From Candidatus Anammoxibacter sp. (lineage in GTDB: Bacteria > Planctomycetota > Brocadiia > Brocadiales > Anammoxibacteraceae): a DNA stretch of 64,000 nt. The notes beneath the pieces were generated by a model. The model was not told the origin of the DNA, searched no databases, and saw only the letters and a list, made by a program, of their open reading frames with translations. Below are positions 39,368 through 49,101 of this stretch, one piece after another. Numbering within the stretch: the stretch's first letter is position 1; each line of letters begins with the position of its first letter. The stretch lies in assembly GCA_021777105.1 (NCBI GenBank), contig JAIQZQ010000004.1, positions 34,451-98,450 of the forward strand. The letters run 5' to 3'. The translations under genes and the position numbers were made by a program.

Positions 39368-39820
39368 ATGATTAAAGAAGGCGATAAAGCTCCAAATTTT
39401 ACAGTTGCCTCGGATAGCGGTGAAACGATTTCTCTAAAGGATTTTAAGGGAAAGAGTATTGTTATCTATTTTTATCCAAAGGATAATACGCCTGGTTGCT
39501 CTAATGAAGCGCAGGATTTTAGAGACAATATTGATAAATTTGAAGAAAAAGACGCGGTTATTCTTGGCGTTAGCAAGGATTCCGTTGAATCGCACGTAAA
39601 GTTTAAGGATAAATTTGACCTGCCTTTCGCGCTTTTAAGCGATGAAAGCGGCGAAATGTGCGAATCATACGGAGTTTGGCAGGAAAAGACCATGTGCGGT
39701 AAAACGAAGATGGGTATTGTTCGTTCAACATTTGTAATTGATCCCGCCGGCAAAATAAAAAAAATCTTTTCAAAAGTTAAGGTCAAAGGCCACGTTGAGA
39801 AAGTTCTGGAAGAACTTTAG
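39368..39820 (+). CDS. bcp: Peroxiredoxin, thiol peroxidase Bcp type
   Basis: YFYPKDNTPGCSNEAQDFRD; SKDSVESHVKFKDKFDLPFALLSD. Confidence 0.93.
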   Translation: MIKEGDKAPNFTVASDSGETISLKDFKGKSIVIYFYPKDNTPGCSNEAQDFRDNIDKFEEKDAVILGVSKDSVESHVKFKDKFDLPFALLSDESGEMCESYGVWQEKTMCGKTKMGIVRSTFVIDPAGKIKKIFSKVKVKGHVEKVLEEL

Positions 39821-39844
39821 CGGGAAATCATATTATTTCCCGCT
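39819..39844 (+). terminator. Hairpin terminator after bcp
   Basis: AGCGGGAAAT/ATTTCCCGCT 10-bp stem just after the stop. Confidence 0.6.
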
Positions 39845-40123
39845 TCCTATTCAACTTTGGATTCATTTAAGGGTATAAAAAACAGCAACATCCTCGCCGC
39901 AAACTAATCATTCCACACATCTTTTCGTTCTAGAGTAAGCAACAGCAAATGACATCCCCCCTAAAAAGAGAGGGGATAAAGTGGTGTTTTTCCATTTTGA
40001 CATGTCACATCTCCGTATCCCCATCTGTTTTCCATGCGAATTCCACCCCCTCCAATTTGCCAAGTAATTATATGTGAGGTAGAATTTTAATAGAAGCAAT
40101 GTATTAAAAACTTCTAATATGGC

Positions 40124-40146
40124 GGGGCAAACCTTGTGTTTGCCCC
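40124..40146. terminator. Terminator-like hairpin
   Basis: GGGGCAAAC-CTTGT-GTTTGCCCC, then ATACATTTTT. Confidence 0.55.
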
Positions 40147-40260
40147 ATACATTTTTGGTGTATAAATGAAAACTGAGCAGCTTGTCTGCTCTAGTGAGAA
40201 TTATCCTCGGAGGGGATAATAATTACAAAGGGATATTGCCAACTATTAAAGGAGGTTAAA

Positions 40261-41391
40261 ATGGATGCTGAAAAGTCAATAGCGGCAGGGTTAGAGGGTA
40301 TAGTTGCCGGCAGATCGTCAATTTGCGAGGTGGATGAGGAACGATCCGAACTATACTATTATGGGTATTCTATTGCGGAATTAGCTGAAAAATCTACTTT
40401 TGAAGAGGTTGCGTACCTTTTGTTGTACGGCAAACTGCCGGCCAAAGCGGAGTTGACGTCATTTTGTGAGAAATTGGAACAAGAAATGGAGGTTCCTGAT
40501 GAGGTTTACGATGTGATAAAACTGCTCCCGCGTCGCACAGACCCAATGGACGCCTTAAAGATCGCTATTGGCGTTTTACATACAGTCGATCCCGACTCCG
40601 CATCAAATGAAAATGACGCAAATATACGTAAATCCATGCGTCTTATTGCCAGGATTCCAGCCATAATCGCCAATCACTACCGTTACGCCCATAGCGAGTC
40701 CACTGTAAAACCAAAACCCGGCCTCTCAATTGCCGCCAACTTTCTTTACATGCTCAGGGGAAGCGAGCCGGGCGGTTTTGAGTCAAACGTCCTGGATAAA
40801 TCATTAATACTTTACGCGGAACATGAGTTCAACGCTTCAACTTTTGCCGCCCGTGTTATTGCTTCAACCTTGTCCGATTTGCATTCAGCTGTCATTGCCG
40901 CAATTGCCGCGTTAAAAGGTCCATTGCACGGCGGCGCCAATGAAAGGGTTATGGAAATGTTGCTTGAAATTGGCTCCACTGAAAATGTTGAACCATGGAT
41001 ATCAAACGCATTGTCCAATAAAACGAGGATAATGGGATTTGGCCACAGAGTCTATAAAAAAGCCGACCCGCGCAGTCCTGTTATTAAAGGTTTGGCAAAA
41101 GAGTTGAGTAAAAAGGGGGGCGATGACAAGTGGTATGAAATGTCTGAAAAGATTGAAAAGATAATGAATGATGAAAAAGGCCTTCACGCTAATCTCGACT
41201 TCTATTCATCTTCCGCTTATTACCTTTTAAAAATGCCGGTGTCTATTTACACCCCTGTGTTTGTCGCTTCAAGGGTTACAGGTTGGGTCGCGCATATAAT
41301 GGAACAGTATAACGATAACAGGCTAATAAGGCCAAGGTCTGAATACATCGGGCCTGAAAGAAAGGCTTTTGTGCCAATTAACGACAGATAA
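40261..41391 (+). CDS. gltA: Citrate synthase family protein
   Basis: GYSIAELAEKSTFEEVAYLLLYGKLP; HEFNASTFAARVIAST; GALHGG-like GPLHGGANERVMEML; MGFGHRVYKKADPRSP. Confidence 0.92.
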   Translation: MDAEKSIAAGLEGIVAGRSSICEVDEERSELYYYGYSIAELAEKSTFEEVAYLLLYGKLPAKAELTSFCEKLEQEMEVPDEVYDVIKLLPRRTDPMDALKIAIGVLHTVDPDSASNENDANIRKSMRLIARIPAIIANHYRYAHSESTVKPKPGLSIAANFLYMLRGSEPGGFESNVLDKSLILYAEHEFNASTFAARVIASTLSDLHSAVIAAIAALKGPLHGGANERVMEMLLEIGSTENVEPWISNALSNKTRIMGFGHRVYKKADPRSPVIKGLAKELSKKGGDDKWYEMSEKIEKIMNDEKGLHANLDFYSSSAYYLLKMPVSIYTPVFVASRVTGWVAHIMEQYNDNRLIRPRSEYIGPERKAFVPINDR

Positions 41392-41426
41392 TATCTAAAT
41401 TTAACGATCTAAAATTAATATAAATA

Positions 41427-41485
41427 GTGGCGCAGGTATCCTTGCCTGTGTTTCAACTGATCACAGGCAGGGTGACTGTGCCGTT
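41427..41485. repeat. REP-like inverted-repeat element, copy 1
   Basis: GTGGCGCAGGTATCCTTGCCTGTGtttcaactgatCACAGGCAGGGTGACTGTGCCGTT. Confidence 0.65.
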
Positions 41486-41561
41486 TTAGTTGTTAGTTAA
41501 TTTAAGCGTTACGCATAATGTGTCATGCCAAACGCAACTAATATTTTCACGGAAAATCATT

Positions 41562-42512
41562 ATGCACCGTATCAGATTTCATGGGCGCGGCGGCCAGGGC
41601 ATGAAAACCGCAAGCCGCATTTTAGGCTCCGCGTTTTTTTTAGAGGGTTTCGAGGTTCAGGACGCGCCGCGTTATGGGGCCGAACGCAGGGGGGCTCCTA
41701 TTTTCGCGTACGTCCGTGCGTCAAAAAAGCCTGTTTATGAGCGTGGAATTATTGATAATCCTGATCTCATTATTGTTGCGGACGACTCCCTTGTGCCTAT
41801 TCCCGTCGCTAATGTTTTGGCAGGCGTAAAACCATGGTCCACGATACTCATTAACAGTTCCGAATCATCAGACACCTGGCGCAAAAGGCTCAATGTGTCA
41901 TGCAATATAATTTCACTTCCTATTATTGATAATAATGGCGACAACGGTTCCCTGGTTCGCCAATACATTGGCGTGGCTTGCGCGGGAGCGGGCGCTAAAC
42001 TGCTCGGCGCAATATCAGCCGCAACGTTGGAGCAGGCAATTAAACAGGAGCTGTCGCGTCTTGGCGATAATATTGTGAGTGAAAATATAGACAAAGCCTT
42101 GACCTCTTATGAAATGGCGGCAAAAGAGACCGATGTTATAGTTGCGGAAGGCGAGGAGATCTCCGCTGTAAATTATAACAAACCAGACTGGATTGAGCTT
42201 CCATTTGAAAAGGCCCGCTTTTCCGCTCCGATTATTCACGCCGGTTTAACCAGCTCTAAAGTTAAAACCGGTCTTTGGCGCACAATGCGGCCTGTTATTG
42301 ATCATGAACATTGCAACCATTGCTGGTGGTTGTGCGGCTGTTTTTGCCCAGACGGCGCTATTAATATAAAGGACAACTCGCCGCAAATTGATTACGACCA
42401 TTGTAAAGGCTGCATGATTTGCCTTGCCCAGTGCCCGCCTCACGCCATTCAGGCTGTTTCTGAATCTGAAGCTCTTAAAAATGAATCGGGAGGAGCTTGC
42501 GATGACACATAA
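41562..42512 (+). CDS. 2-oxoacid:ferredoxin oxidoreductase, fused gamma + delta (ferredoxin-like) subunit
   Basis: HRIRFHGRGGQGMKTASRILGSAFFLEGFEVQDAPRYGAERRGAPIFAYVR (gamma) plus C-terminal ferredoxin-type Cys clusters (CKGCMICLAQCPPHAI). Confidence 0.88.
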   Translation: MHRIRFHGRGGQGMKTASRILGSAFFLEGFEVQDAPRYGAERRGAPIFAYVRASKKPVYERGIIDNPDLIIVADDSLVPIPVANVLAGVKPWSTILINSSESSDTWRKRLNVSCNIISLPIIDNNGDNGSLVRQYIGVACAGAGAKLLGAISAATLEQAIKQELSRLGDNIVSENIDKALTSYEMAAKETDVIVAEGEEISAVNYNKPDWIELPFEKARFSAPIIHAGLTSSKVKTGLWRTMRPVIDHEHCNHCWWLCGCFCPDGAINIKDNSPQIDYDHCKGCMICLAQCPPHAIQAVSESEALKNESGGACDDT

Positions 42513-43749
42513 ACTTTTAACAGGCAATGCGGCCGCGGCATGGGCCGCGCGTTTGGCCGGAGCCGAATATGTGCCGGCTTTTCCCATAACTCCTCAGACG
42601 GAAATAATTGAAACCCTTTCCCGATGGATAGACGCCGGCGAAATGGATTGCAAAATGACGATGCTTGAGTCAGAACACTCAATGGTTTCGGCCGCCGGGG
42701 CTGCGGCGGCAACCGGCGTTCGCGTGTTTACAGCCACCTCAAGCCAGGGTTTGTTATACGCCATTGAGATGCTATACACCGTGGCCGGTTGGAGGGCTCC
42801 GTTTGTTATGGTCAATGTTTCGCGCGGCATAGCATCCCCGATTACTCTGGAGCCCGACCACAACGATATATTGGCGGCGCGCGATTGCGGTATTTTGCAG
42901 ATACATTGCTCAACATGCCAGGAGGCGCTGGATTTAGGGTTAATTGCCTACAAACTGGCAGAACATGAGCGTGTGCGGTTGCCGGTAATTGTGAATCAGG
43001 ACGGCTTTTATCTCTCATTTACCCGCGAACCTGTTGAATTGCCGGACCATGAAAAATGCCGCGAATTTGTCGGTGTTTTTGACGCTGAAAACGTCTGCTT
43101 TAAGGCCGGCGAGCCTCAAAGCCATGGCATAGCCGTGTTCGGCGGCGCCCCATACTCATATTTTAGATATGAAACTCATCTGGCGGTTATGGAGGCTGTG
43201 TCTGTCTTTGATGAGATAACGGAACAGTTTGCAAATATCTTTGGCAGGAAATATGAGGCTATAGAAAACTATCGGGCGGATGACGCTGAGTTTGTGTTTG
43301 TAATGATGGGGTGTTATGCGACAAAAGCAAAGGACGCTGTAGACCGTTTGCGTGAAGCCGGCTGGAAAATTGGTTTGGTTCGGCCAATGTTGTTTAGACC
43401 GTTCCCTGCTGCCTGCTTTCGGAAATCTCTTGCCGGCAAAAAGGCCGTAGCTGTAATTGACCAGAACATATCAATGGGCAAAGGAGGCGTTCTGTTTGCT
43501 GAATTAACGTCTGAGCTTTATGGCCGGTCTGACGCGCCTCCGATTGTCGCGAGTTTTATTGGCGGGCTTGGCGGTCGCGATATCAGCCAGGAAGAGTTTT
43601 TTGAAATAGCCGAGCGCTTAAAAAAGGGCGTTGATGAAAACTGCGCGCCACCGCCGCGATTGTTGTACACGCAAAAAGAGTTGAGAGAGGTTCGACAATT
43701 GCAGGCTATTGCTCATGCTGAGCTTCAATCCGGAGGGCAAATGTTATGA
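42502..43749 (+). CDS. porA: 2-oxoacid:ferredoxin oxidoreductase alpha subunit
   Basis: GNAAAAWAARLAGAEYVPAFPITPQTEIIE; SSQGLLYAIEMLYTVAGWRAPFVMVNVSR; start 42502 after GGAGGAG. Confidence 0.9.
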   Translation: MTHKLLTGNAAAAWAARLAGAEYVPAFPITPQTEIIETLSRWIDAGEMDCKMTMLESEHSMVSAAGAAAATGVRVFTATSSQGLLYAIEMLYTVAGWRAPFVMVNVSRGIASPITLEPDHNDILAARDCGILQIHCSTCQEALDLGLIAYKLAEHERVRLPVIVNQDGFYLSFTREPVELPDHEKCREFVGVFDAENVCFKAGEPQSHGIAVFGGAPYSYFRYETHLAVMEAVSVFDEITEQFANIFGRKYEAIENYRADDAEFVFVMMGCYATKAKDAVDRLREAGWKIGLVRPMLFRPFPAACFRKSLAGKKAVAVIDQNISMGKGGVLFAELTSELYGRSDAPPIVASFIGGLGGRDISQEEFFEIAERLKKGVDENCAPPPRLLYTQKELREVRQLQAIAHAELQSGGQML

Positions 43750-44663
43750 CGGACACTGCATTTAAAAGGATGAAGGATCTGCCTTCAAGGCATCTTTTAG
43801 GCGCCGGCGCCCCAATGTGTTCGGGGTGCGGTGGACTTGAGGCGTTTCATGAGATATACGATATCCTTGGCGGCGACACCGTTTTTACAAACGCCGCGGG
43901 ATGCATGACCATGCTGTCTATATATCCGTTTACCGTGTTTCGAGGTTCGTGGCTTTACTCCGCCATGGCGTCTGCCCCGGCCGCTGCTCAGGGCATACGG
44001 GACGCGCTGGATATTCTTCTTGAAAAAAAGCGGATTAAGCCTGAAGAAGATTTGAATGTCGCCACATTAACCGGCGACGGCTCGGCAAGCGGCATAGGCC
44101 TATCATCAACTTCCGGCGCGATTGATCGCGGCCTTGATTTTTTATATTTGTGTTATGATAACGAAGGTTACGGCAACACCGGCCAGCAAACTTCCGGCGG
44201 AACTCCCCATGGCGCAAAAACAGCCACAAACACAGGCTCGATTGGATTTGAAGGATATAAAAAAGACCTTTTTTCAATCTGGACTGCGCACAGGCCTGCA
44301 TATGTGGCGACTGTTATAGGTTCAGAGCCTCTTGATCTTGCCCGGAAGATAGAGAAGATTAAAAGAAAGAAAGGCCCTAAATTGATTATCGCTTTTTCTC
44401 CGTGTCCAACAGGTTGGGGATACGATCCAAAGCTATCAGTAGATATTGGACGCCTGGCTGTTAGAACTGGCGTATGGCCGCTTAAAGAGTATGAAGACGG
44501 CAAAATTACACACACCAAAGTTCCTGAAAATCGTAAACCAATTGAAGAGTACCTAAAACTTCAAAAACGTTTTGCCCACCTTTTCAAACCCTGCCGTAAT
44601 GATAAATTAATAAGTGAAAAACAAGCGGCGATTGACCAATATTGGCAAAATATTGAAAAATAA
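43746..44663 (+). CDS. porB: 2-oxoacid:ferredoxin oxidoreductase beta subunit (ThDP-binding)
   Basis: CSGCGGLEAFHEIYDILG; TLTGDGSASGIGLSSTSGAIDRGLDFLYLCYDNEGYGNTGQQ. Confidence 0.92.
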   Translation: MTDTAFKRMKDLPSRHLLGAGAPMCSGCGGLEAFHEIYDILGGDTVFTNAAGCMTMLSIYPFTVFRGSWLYSAMASAPAAAQGIRDALDILLEKKRIKPEEDLNVATLTGDGSASGIGLSSTSGAIDRGLDFLYLCYDNEGYGNTGQQTSGGTPHGAKTATNTGSIGFEGYKKDLFSIWTAHRPAYVATVIGSEPLDLARKIEKIKRKKGPKLIIAFSPCPTGWGYDPKLSVDIGRLAVRTGVWPLKEYEDGKITHTKVPENRKPIEEYLKLQKRFAHLFKPCRNDKLISEKQAAIDQYWQNIEK

Positions 44664-44702
44664 TGATCAGTTAAACCTCCTAAAGCTGTTAAATAAAATA
44701 AT

Positions 44703-44746
44703 ACCTAAATAGTGCAGTATTAAATTTAAAATCGCACTATTTAGGT
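44703..44746. repeat. 13-bp perfect inverted repeat downstream of the POR operon
   Basis: ACCTAAATAGTGC (44703-44715)/GCACTATTTAGGT (44734-44746). Confidence 0.5.
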
Positions 44747-45793
44747 AATATGGAAACGGCTGCTATGCTTAGAAACGCTTGTTTTTTGAAAACAGGGTTT
44801 CTCCTTTCCGGCTCAAGGCTTGTTCCTTGAGCCAACGCGACTGTTAAAAATAGATAGAAGTTTAAAATTTTATTAATAAATAGCGGCGCAGGCACCCTTT
44901 ACATGATTTGAAAATATTCATAACTATCAACCCTACAATAGTTTAAGGGCGATTGAATAAAAATTGCTCCATTTTGGAACAAAGAAGCCATTATTTGTTA
45001 TTTCTTGGCTTTTCTTTATTTTATATAGAAGTTTTGGTCAAAAAAATACCGATGTTGGACAAAATGGTTGAAACAGGCTTAAAAATAAAATCAATTCAGG
45101 TATTTTTGTTGTCTAAACGATAGTCGGTTTCAAATAAGTGGGATATGTTACCAAAACAAATTATTTGGCGCAAGTCGGGGGAAACACTACATGGGGTAGT
45201 AGGGGATTCCCCTACGTAGACGCATCAAATTTTGTAAGGTGTGGCTAACTTCATTAACAGCTATATGTTATGATGGGTTTTCATGTTAAATTTATTAAGA
45301 AAATATGCCGAAACTAAGTAGTTGTTAAACTTTTTGCATTAAAAAAAATTTTATTTTTTTTATTTTAAGAGATAATTTTTAAGCAGACAAATAATCAGGC
45401 TATTTGATTTGTAATGGATTGCCGGTTTGGTTCTGTTTTACGGTTACAATATATTTGGAATGCAAAAATTAAATAAAACCGGACATGCCAATACTGTTTG
45501 GCATAAGCCAAACCATTATGTAGCAACATGTTAGATGTGAATGAAATCAGGTGTAAAACGATAATTTAAAATATGTTAAAAAAAATAATTAAACATAATA
45601 AATTTGATTTGTTAGGTGTGATAAAAGGTGGGTAATTTTTTTTTCGTTAAAAATAGGGCTCCTACACAGTTTTTTCGTAGTTTGTAGGGGGGCTTTTGGA
45701 ACGGTGATTAAAAATAAATAGAATTAAAGCCTAGTCAAAGATATTTTGAAATTTTTTTGGTTTAAACTGTGTTTAGATGTTTACTCGTTTTTT

Positions 45794-46011
45794 AAGTGAC
45801 TAAAGTGATCTAAAGTTAAAAGTGACTAAAGTTTCGGTATTTTGTTTATTTTAAAACCATCGCCGCAGGCGGTGGTGAAGACGTATAAGTCAATCTTCCT
45901 AATAAAGCGCAATGGACGCTCCCAGAGCCAAACGTTTAACTCGCCACCAAAGGTGGCGAGTCTGGTATATATAAAAATATTCCGAAACTTTAGATCACTT
46001 TAGTCACTTTA
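45794..46011. repeat. ~218-bp palindromic MITE-like element with nested hairpins
   Basis: Outer arms AAGTGACTAAAGTGATCTAAAGT...TTTCGGTATTTT and AAAATATTCCGAAACTTTAGATCACTTTAGTCACTTTA; inner hairpins ACCATCGCC-GCA-GGCGGTGGT and ACTCGCCACC-AAA-GGTGGCGAGT. Confidence 0.7.
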
Positions 46012-46570
46012 ATCTCGTAACCGTAATCCATTGATATATAAGACTTTCTACACATTCTGAGAGATAAATCCTCAGAATCACGGAGTAAGAATCTAAATTG
46101 AGCGATGCTTGTCACCTTCGCCTAACCCCTCCTATCAATGGCATTGGGATTAGGGGAGTGGGTATTTAAAATCGCTAAATTTAGGAGCTTACAACGACAA
46201 AAGACCAACATGTTGTCGCTAATTCCGTAAGTTGGTGTTATATTGCAGGTTACAACACGCTAAAAGCGTTTTTTTCAAACTTGCTTTAGAAAAAATTTAG
46301 TATCTTATTAGTGAAGTTTTGACAAATTTTGACAAGATATTTAAATGTGTAATCCTATTCAAGGATTAATTCGTTAAGTTTTAATGGTAACAGTGATCGC
46401 AAAACAAAAACGTTTTGAAGCAGTCTGCAAGACTGCTCCGGCTTTAAATATTGTTTTTTTTGCTTTTAATCTGTGAAATCTATTGTTGCTTTTTAATCTG
46501 TGAAATCTGTGGTTTATATTGCTTTTGCTTTTCCGGTTTACCCGGGTTAGGTCTTATAGAGATGAGGAGG

Positions 46571-47197
46571 TTACAGCTTGTTTCCGTACTTTTCATAATA
46601 CGTTATTTCGTCAAGTTTAAGGCGTGGTCTGGGATTTGGGGCTTCGTCGGGCACGCCTATTGCCAGCAGGGCCTGAACTTCAACGTGGTCCGGTATTTCA
46701 AGTATTTCGTTGACTTTGTTGTTGTCAAACCATCTGACCCAGCATGTTCCCAGTCCTAATTCCGTGGCCTGGAGCATCATGTTGGTTATCGCGATTGCCA
46801 CATTGCCGGCGGCGGCAATTTGCAGGCTGCTTTTTGGGGTTGCGTTCATCCTCTTTTTTAAGGATGGGACAAAGAATTTGCGGCTGTTTTTAGGCAATGC
46901 GCCGGCTTCGATAAGTTCGTCGATGCGTTCTGGGAATTCGGCGAAAGATTTCATATCCGCGCAACAGGCTATAACTACCGGCGGGCTTCCCACATGGCGT
47001 TGGTTGTTTGCGGCGCGCTGCAACTCCTTCTTGGTTTCGTCATCCTTAATTACAATGAATCGCCACGGTTGCGAATTGGTGCCTGATGGGGCTTTTCGTG
47101 CGCTTTCAAGCAGCTTTGCAATGTGCTCGTCAGGTATTGGATCGGGTTTAAACCGCCTTATGCTTCGCCTTTTGTTTATAGCTTCAAATACGTCCAT
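46571..47197 (-). CDS. Nitroreductase family protein
   Basis: INKRRSIRRFKPDPIPDEHIAKLLESARKAPSGTNSQPWRFIVI; LGLGTCWVRWFD; LLAIGVPDEAPNPRPR. Confidence 0.93.
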   Translation of the reverse strand: MDVFEAINKRRSIRRFKPDPIPDEHIAKLLESARKAPSGTNSQPWRFIVIKDDETKKELQRAANNQRHVGSPPVVIACCADMKSFAEFPERIDELIEAGALPKNSRKFFVPSLKKRMNATPKSSLQIAAAGNVAIAITNMMLQATELGLGTCWVRWFDNNKVNEILEIPDHVEVQALLAIGVPDEAPNPRPRLKLDEITYYEKYGNKL

Positions 47198-47447
47198 TTT
47201 AAAAAATGTAATTATGCAGCGTGTAGATTCAATAAATCATCATGTAAACGGCTATTCAACGCAACTATTAACGGCCGGCTGGGCAATTTTGGAATGATGG
47301 AGTCTTGGACTTCAGACGGCGCGTATGCGCTATTGAATTTCCACTACTCCATTATTCCAAAACTCCAGGCTTGCTTTGTAGATAATGCGTTTTGCTTAAT
47401 CGTTTTAAATCAATATGTTCAAACCCGCTGAATGGTTGAAAAAAAGG

Positions 47448-48284
47448 CTAATATATGCCGCCAATAGGTATAATCTCGGAATTGAGGGGCTTATTAAAGT
47501 CGAATATTTTGTCAGGCAGTTCATGATTAACCGACAACTCTCTAAAGTCCAGTTGGAAAGTGGTTTTGTCTTGCGGCCAGTCGATCTCTATAGTTTGCGG
47601 GAAGCTGCAATCTGCAAATTCTTGGTAATCGGAGAATTTAAAGATTGTGCCGAGCTCGCCCGTGTCCGCAATTAATTCGTATTTAAGCATCAAATACCCT
47701 CGGTCAAAATAGAGGTTTGCCAAATGGCGGGCGGGTTCAACTTCTGTGTCAATTATGCGAATTACCCAGTTGTCGTCGTCTTGCTCCATGTATAAAGTTT
47801 TGTCTTTGAAAATGTTGTTATAATTAAAAATGTTGACAAGATCGTAAGGCTTGAATGTTATGCCCATTCCGCCTACGCTCATTGTTTTGTCAAAATAGCC
47901 GGCGTAGACCCTGTTTTCCTGCGGGACGTAAAGCCATATCTGGTTGTCGGCGTGCGTCATGTCAAATATGGTAAACGTTAATTTGCTTACAATCATCCTC
48001 ATTACATCAGGGCGTTTAAACCGCAGGATGCTGTTAAGTTTTGTGGACGTCCTGAACGCGGGATTTCTAACCTTAATTACAACCCTGGCTTTTATGGTCC
48101 GTATCTTTGATTCGTTGGCCAGCAGGGCGTTGCGCGCTTCGGTAACAAGCTCAGGAGTGACTTTAGGCAAAGGGTCTATAATCGCATGTTTGGTTGCATC
48201 GCAACCTGTAAACCAGCCGGCGATAATTATCAGGAAAAGGGCGGCAATTATGCGGGTGTAATTTTTAAATACTCTAGTGGTCAT
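47448..48284 (-). CDS. Outer-membrane lipoprotein, LolA/LolB- or DUF4292-like
   Basis: Lipobox FTGC; KTKVVI-like beta-rich body; RPDVMRMIVSKLTFTIFDMTHADNQIWLYVPQENRVYAG. Confidence 0.6.
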   Translation of the reverse strand: MTTRVFKNYTRIIAALFLIIIAGWFTGCDATKHAIIDPLPKVTPELVTEARNALLANESKIRTIKARVVIKVRNPAFRTSTKLNSILRFKRPDVMRMIVSKLTFTIFDMTHADNQIWLYVPQENRVYAGYFDKTMSVGGMGITFKPYDLVNIFNYNNIFKDKTLYMEQDDDNWVIRIIDTEVEPARHLANLYFDRGYLMLKYELIADTGELGTIFKFSDYQEFADCSFPQTIEIDWPQDKTTFQLDFRELSVNHELPDKIFDFNKPLNSEIIPIGGIY

Positions 48285-48488
48285 TGTCTACATCTACTAT
48301 AGGCAGGCCGGCAATGTCAACGCTGTTAAGTGTATGATAAAAATCAATCTAATGCCGTTTTTCAAAATGGGTGATTTGAATTGCGCGTTAGGGAGCTTTT
48401 ATTATATTCTTAATATTTATAATTGTTTAACCCGGCTGCAATGGGTAATTAATAATAAGTTTTTAGTGTTTATATACGAATGTTTTCT

Positions 48489-48959
48489 TTATACGGATTT
48501 ACCTTCAGATGTGTCGTAAATCCATTTAAGGTCGATGGTGTCGTAATCAAGCAACTCTTCTTTTCTGAAAAAGAGATTTATCTCCTTTTCAGCGGATTCA
48601 GGCGAGTCTGAACAGTGGATTATATTGTATCGATTGCTTATTGCATAATCGCCTCGAATAGTGCCCGGTTCGGCGTCATGGCCAAATGTGGCTCCTAATA
48701 ATTTGCGGCCCACTTTTACTACATTTACTCCTTTTAGCGCCATAATGACTACCGGGCCGGAAGTTATATACCTAATAAGGGGATCATAAAAATCTTTGCC
48801 TTCATGGACGGCGTAATTTTCCTGCGCCAGCTCTTTTGAAATATAGGTCATCTTCATTCCAACAATTAATATGCCTTTCTCTTCAAAACGGCTAATTATC
48901 TTGCCGATAAGTTTGCGTTGAATTGCGTCCGGTTTAAGTATAACCAAGGCGTGTTGCAT
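48489..48959 (-). CDS. ndk: Nucleoside-diphosphate kinase
   Basis: ALVILKPDAIQRKLIGKIISRFEEKG; SGPVVIMALKGVNVV; GTIRGDYAISNRYNIIHCSDSPESAEKEI. Confidence 0.93.
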   Translation of the reverse strand: MQHALVILKPDAIQRKLIGKIISRFEEKGILIVGMKMTYISKELAQENYAVHEGKDFYDPLIRYITSGPVVIMALKGVNVVKVGRKLLGATFGHDAEPGTIRGDYAISNRYNIIHCSDSPESAEKEINLFFRKEELLDYDTIDLKWIYDTSEGKSV

Positions 48960-49101
48960 TTAAAATACCTCCTTGTTCTTATTTATATGGCAGAGATATG
49001 CCGTTTTCGTATCTTCTATAAATGGTTTGAATTTATCATTTTAACAATAATCCCGCATGGCGCAAGTTGTTTTATTTTTTATGATATGAGTCGCTATTAT
49101 A

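Noticed and set aside
39908-40099. 63-aa minus-strand ORF
   Set aside because: Sits in an intergenic segment with hairpins and resembles repetitive intergenic sequence; no domain or convincing RBS.
44810-44833. GGCTCAAGG-CTTGTT-CCTTGAGCC hairpin as a riboswitch
   Set aside because: Single simple hairpin with no flanking conserved elements and no adjacent downstream gene.
46451-46759. 102-aa plus-strand ORF at the nitroreductase 3' end
   Set aside because: Overlaps a well-supported nitroreductase gene on the other strand; composition (FFLLLICEIYCC) looks like spurious AT-rich translation.
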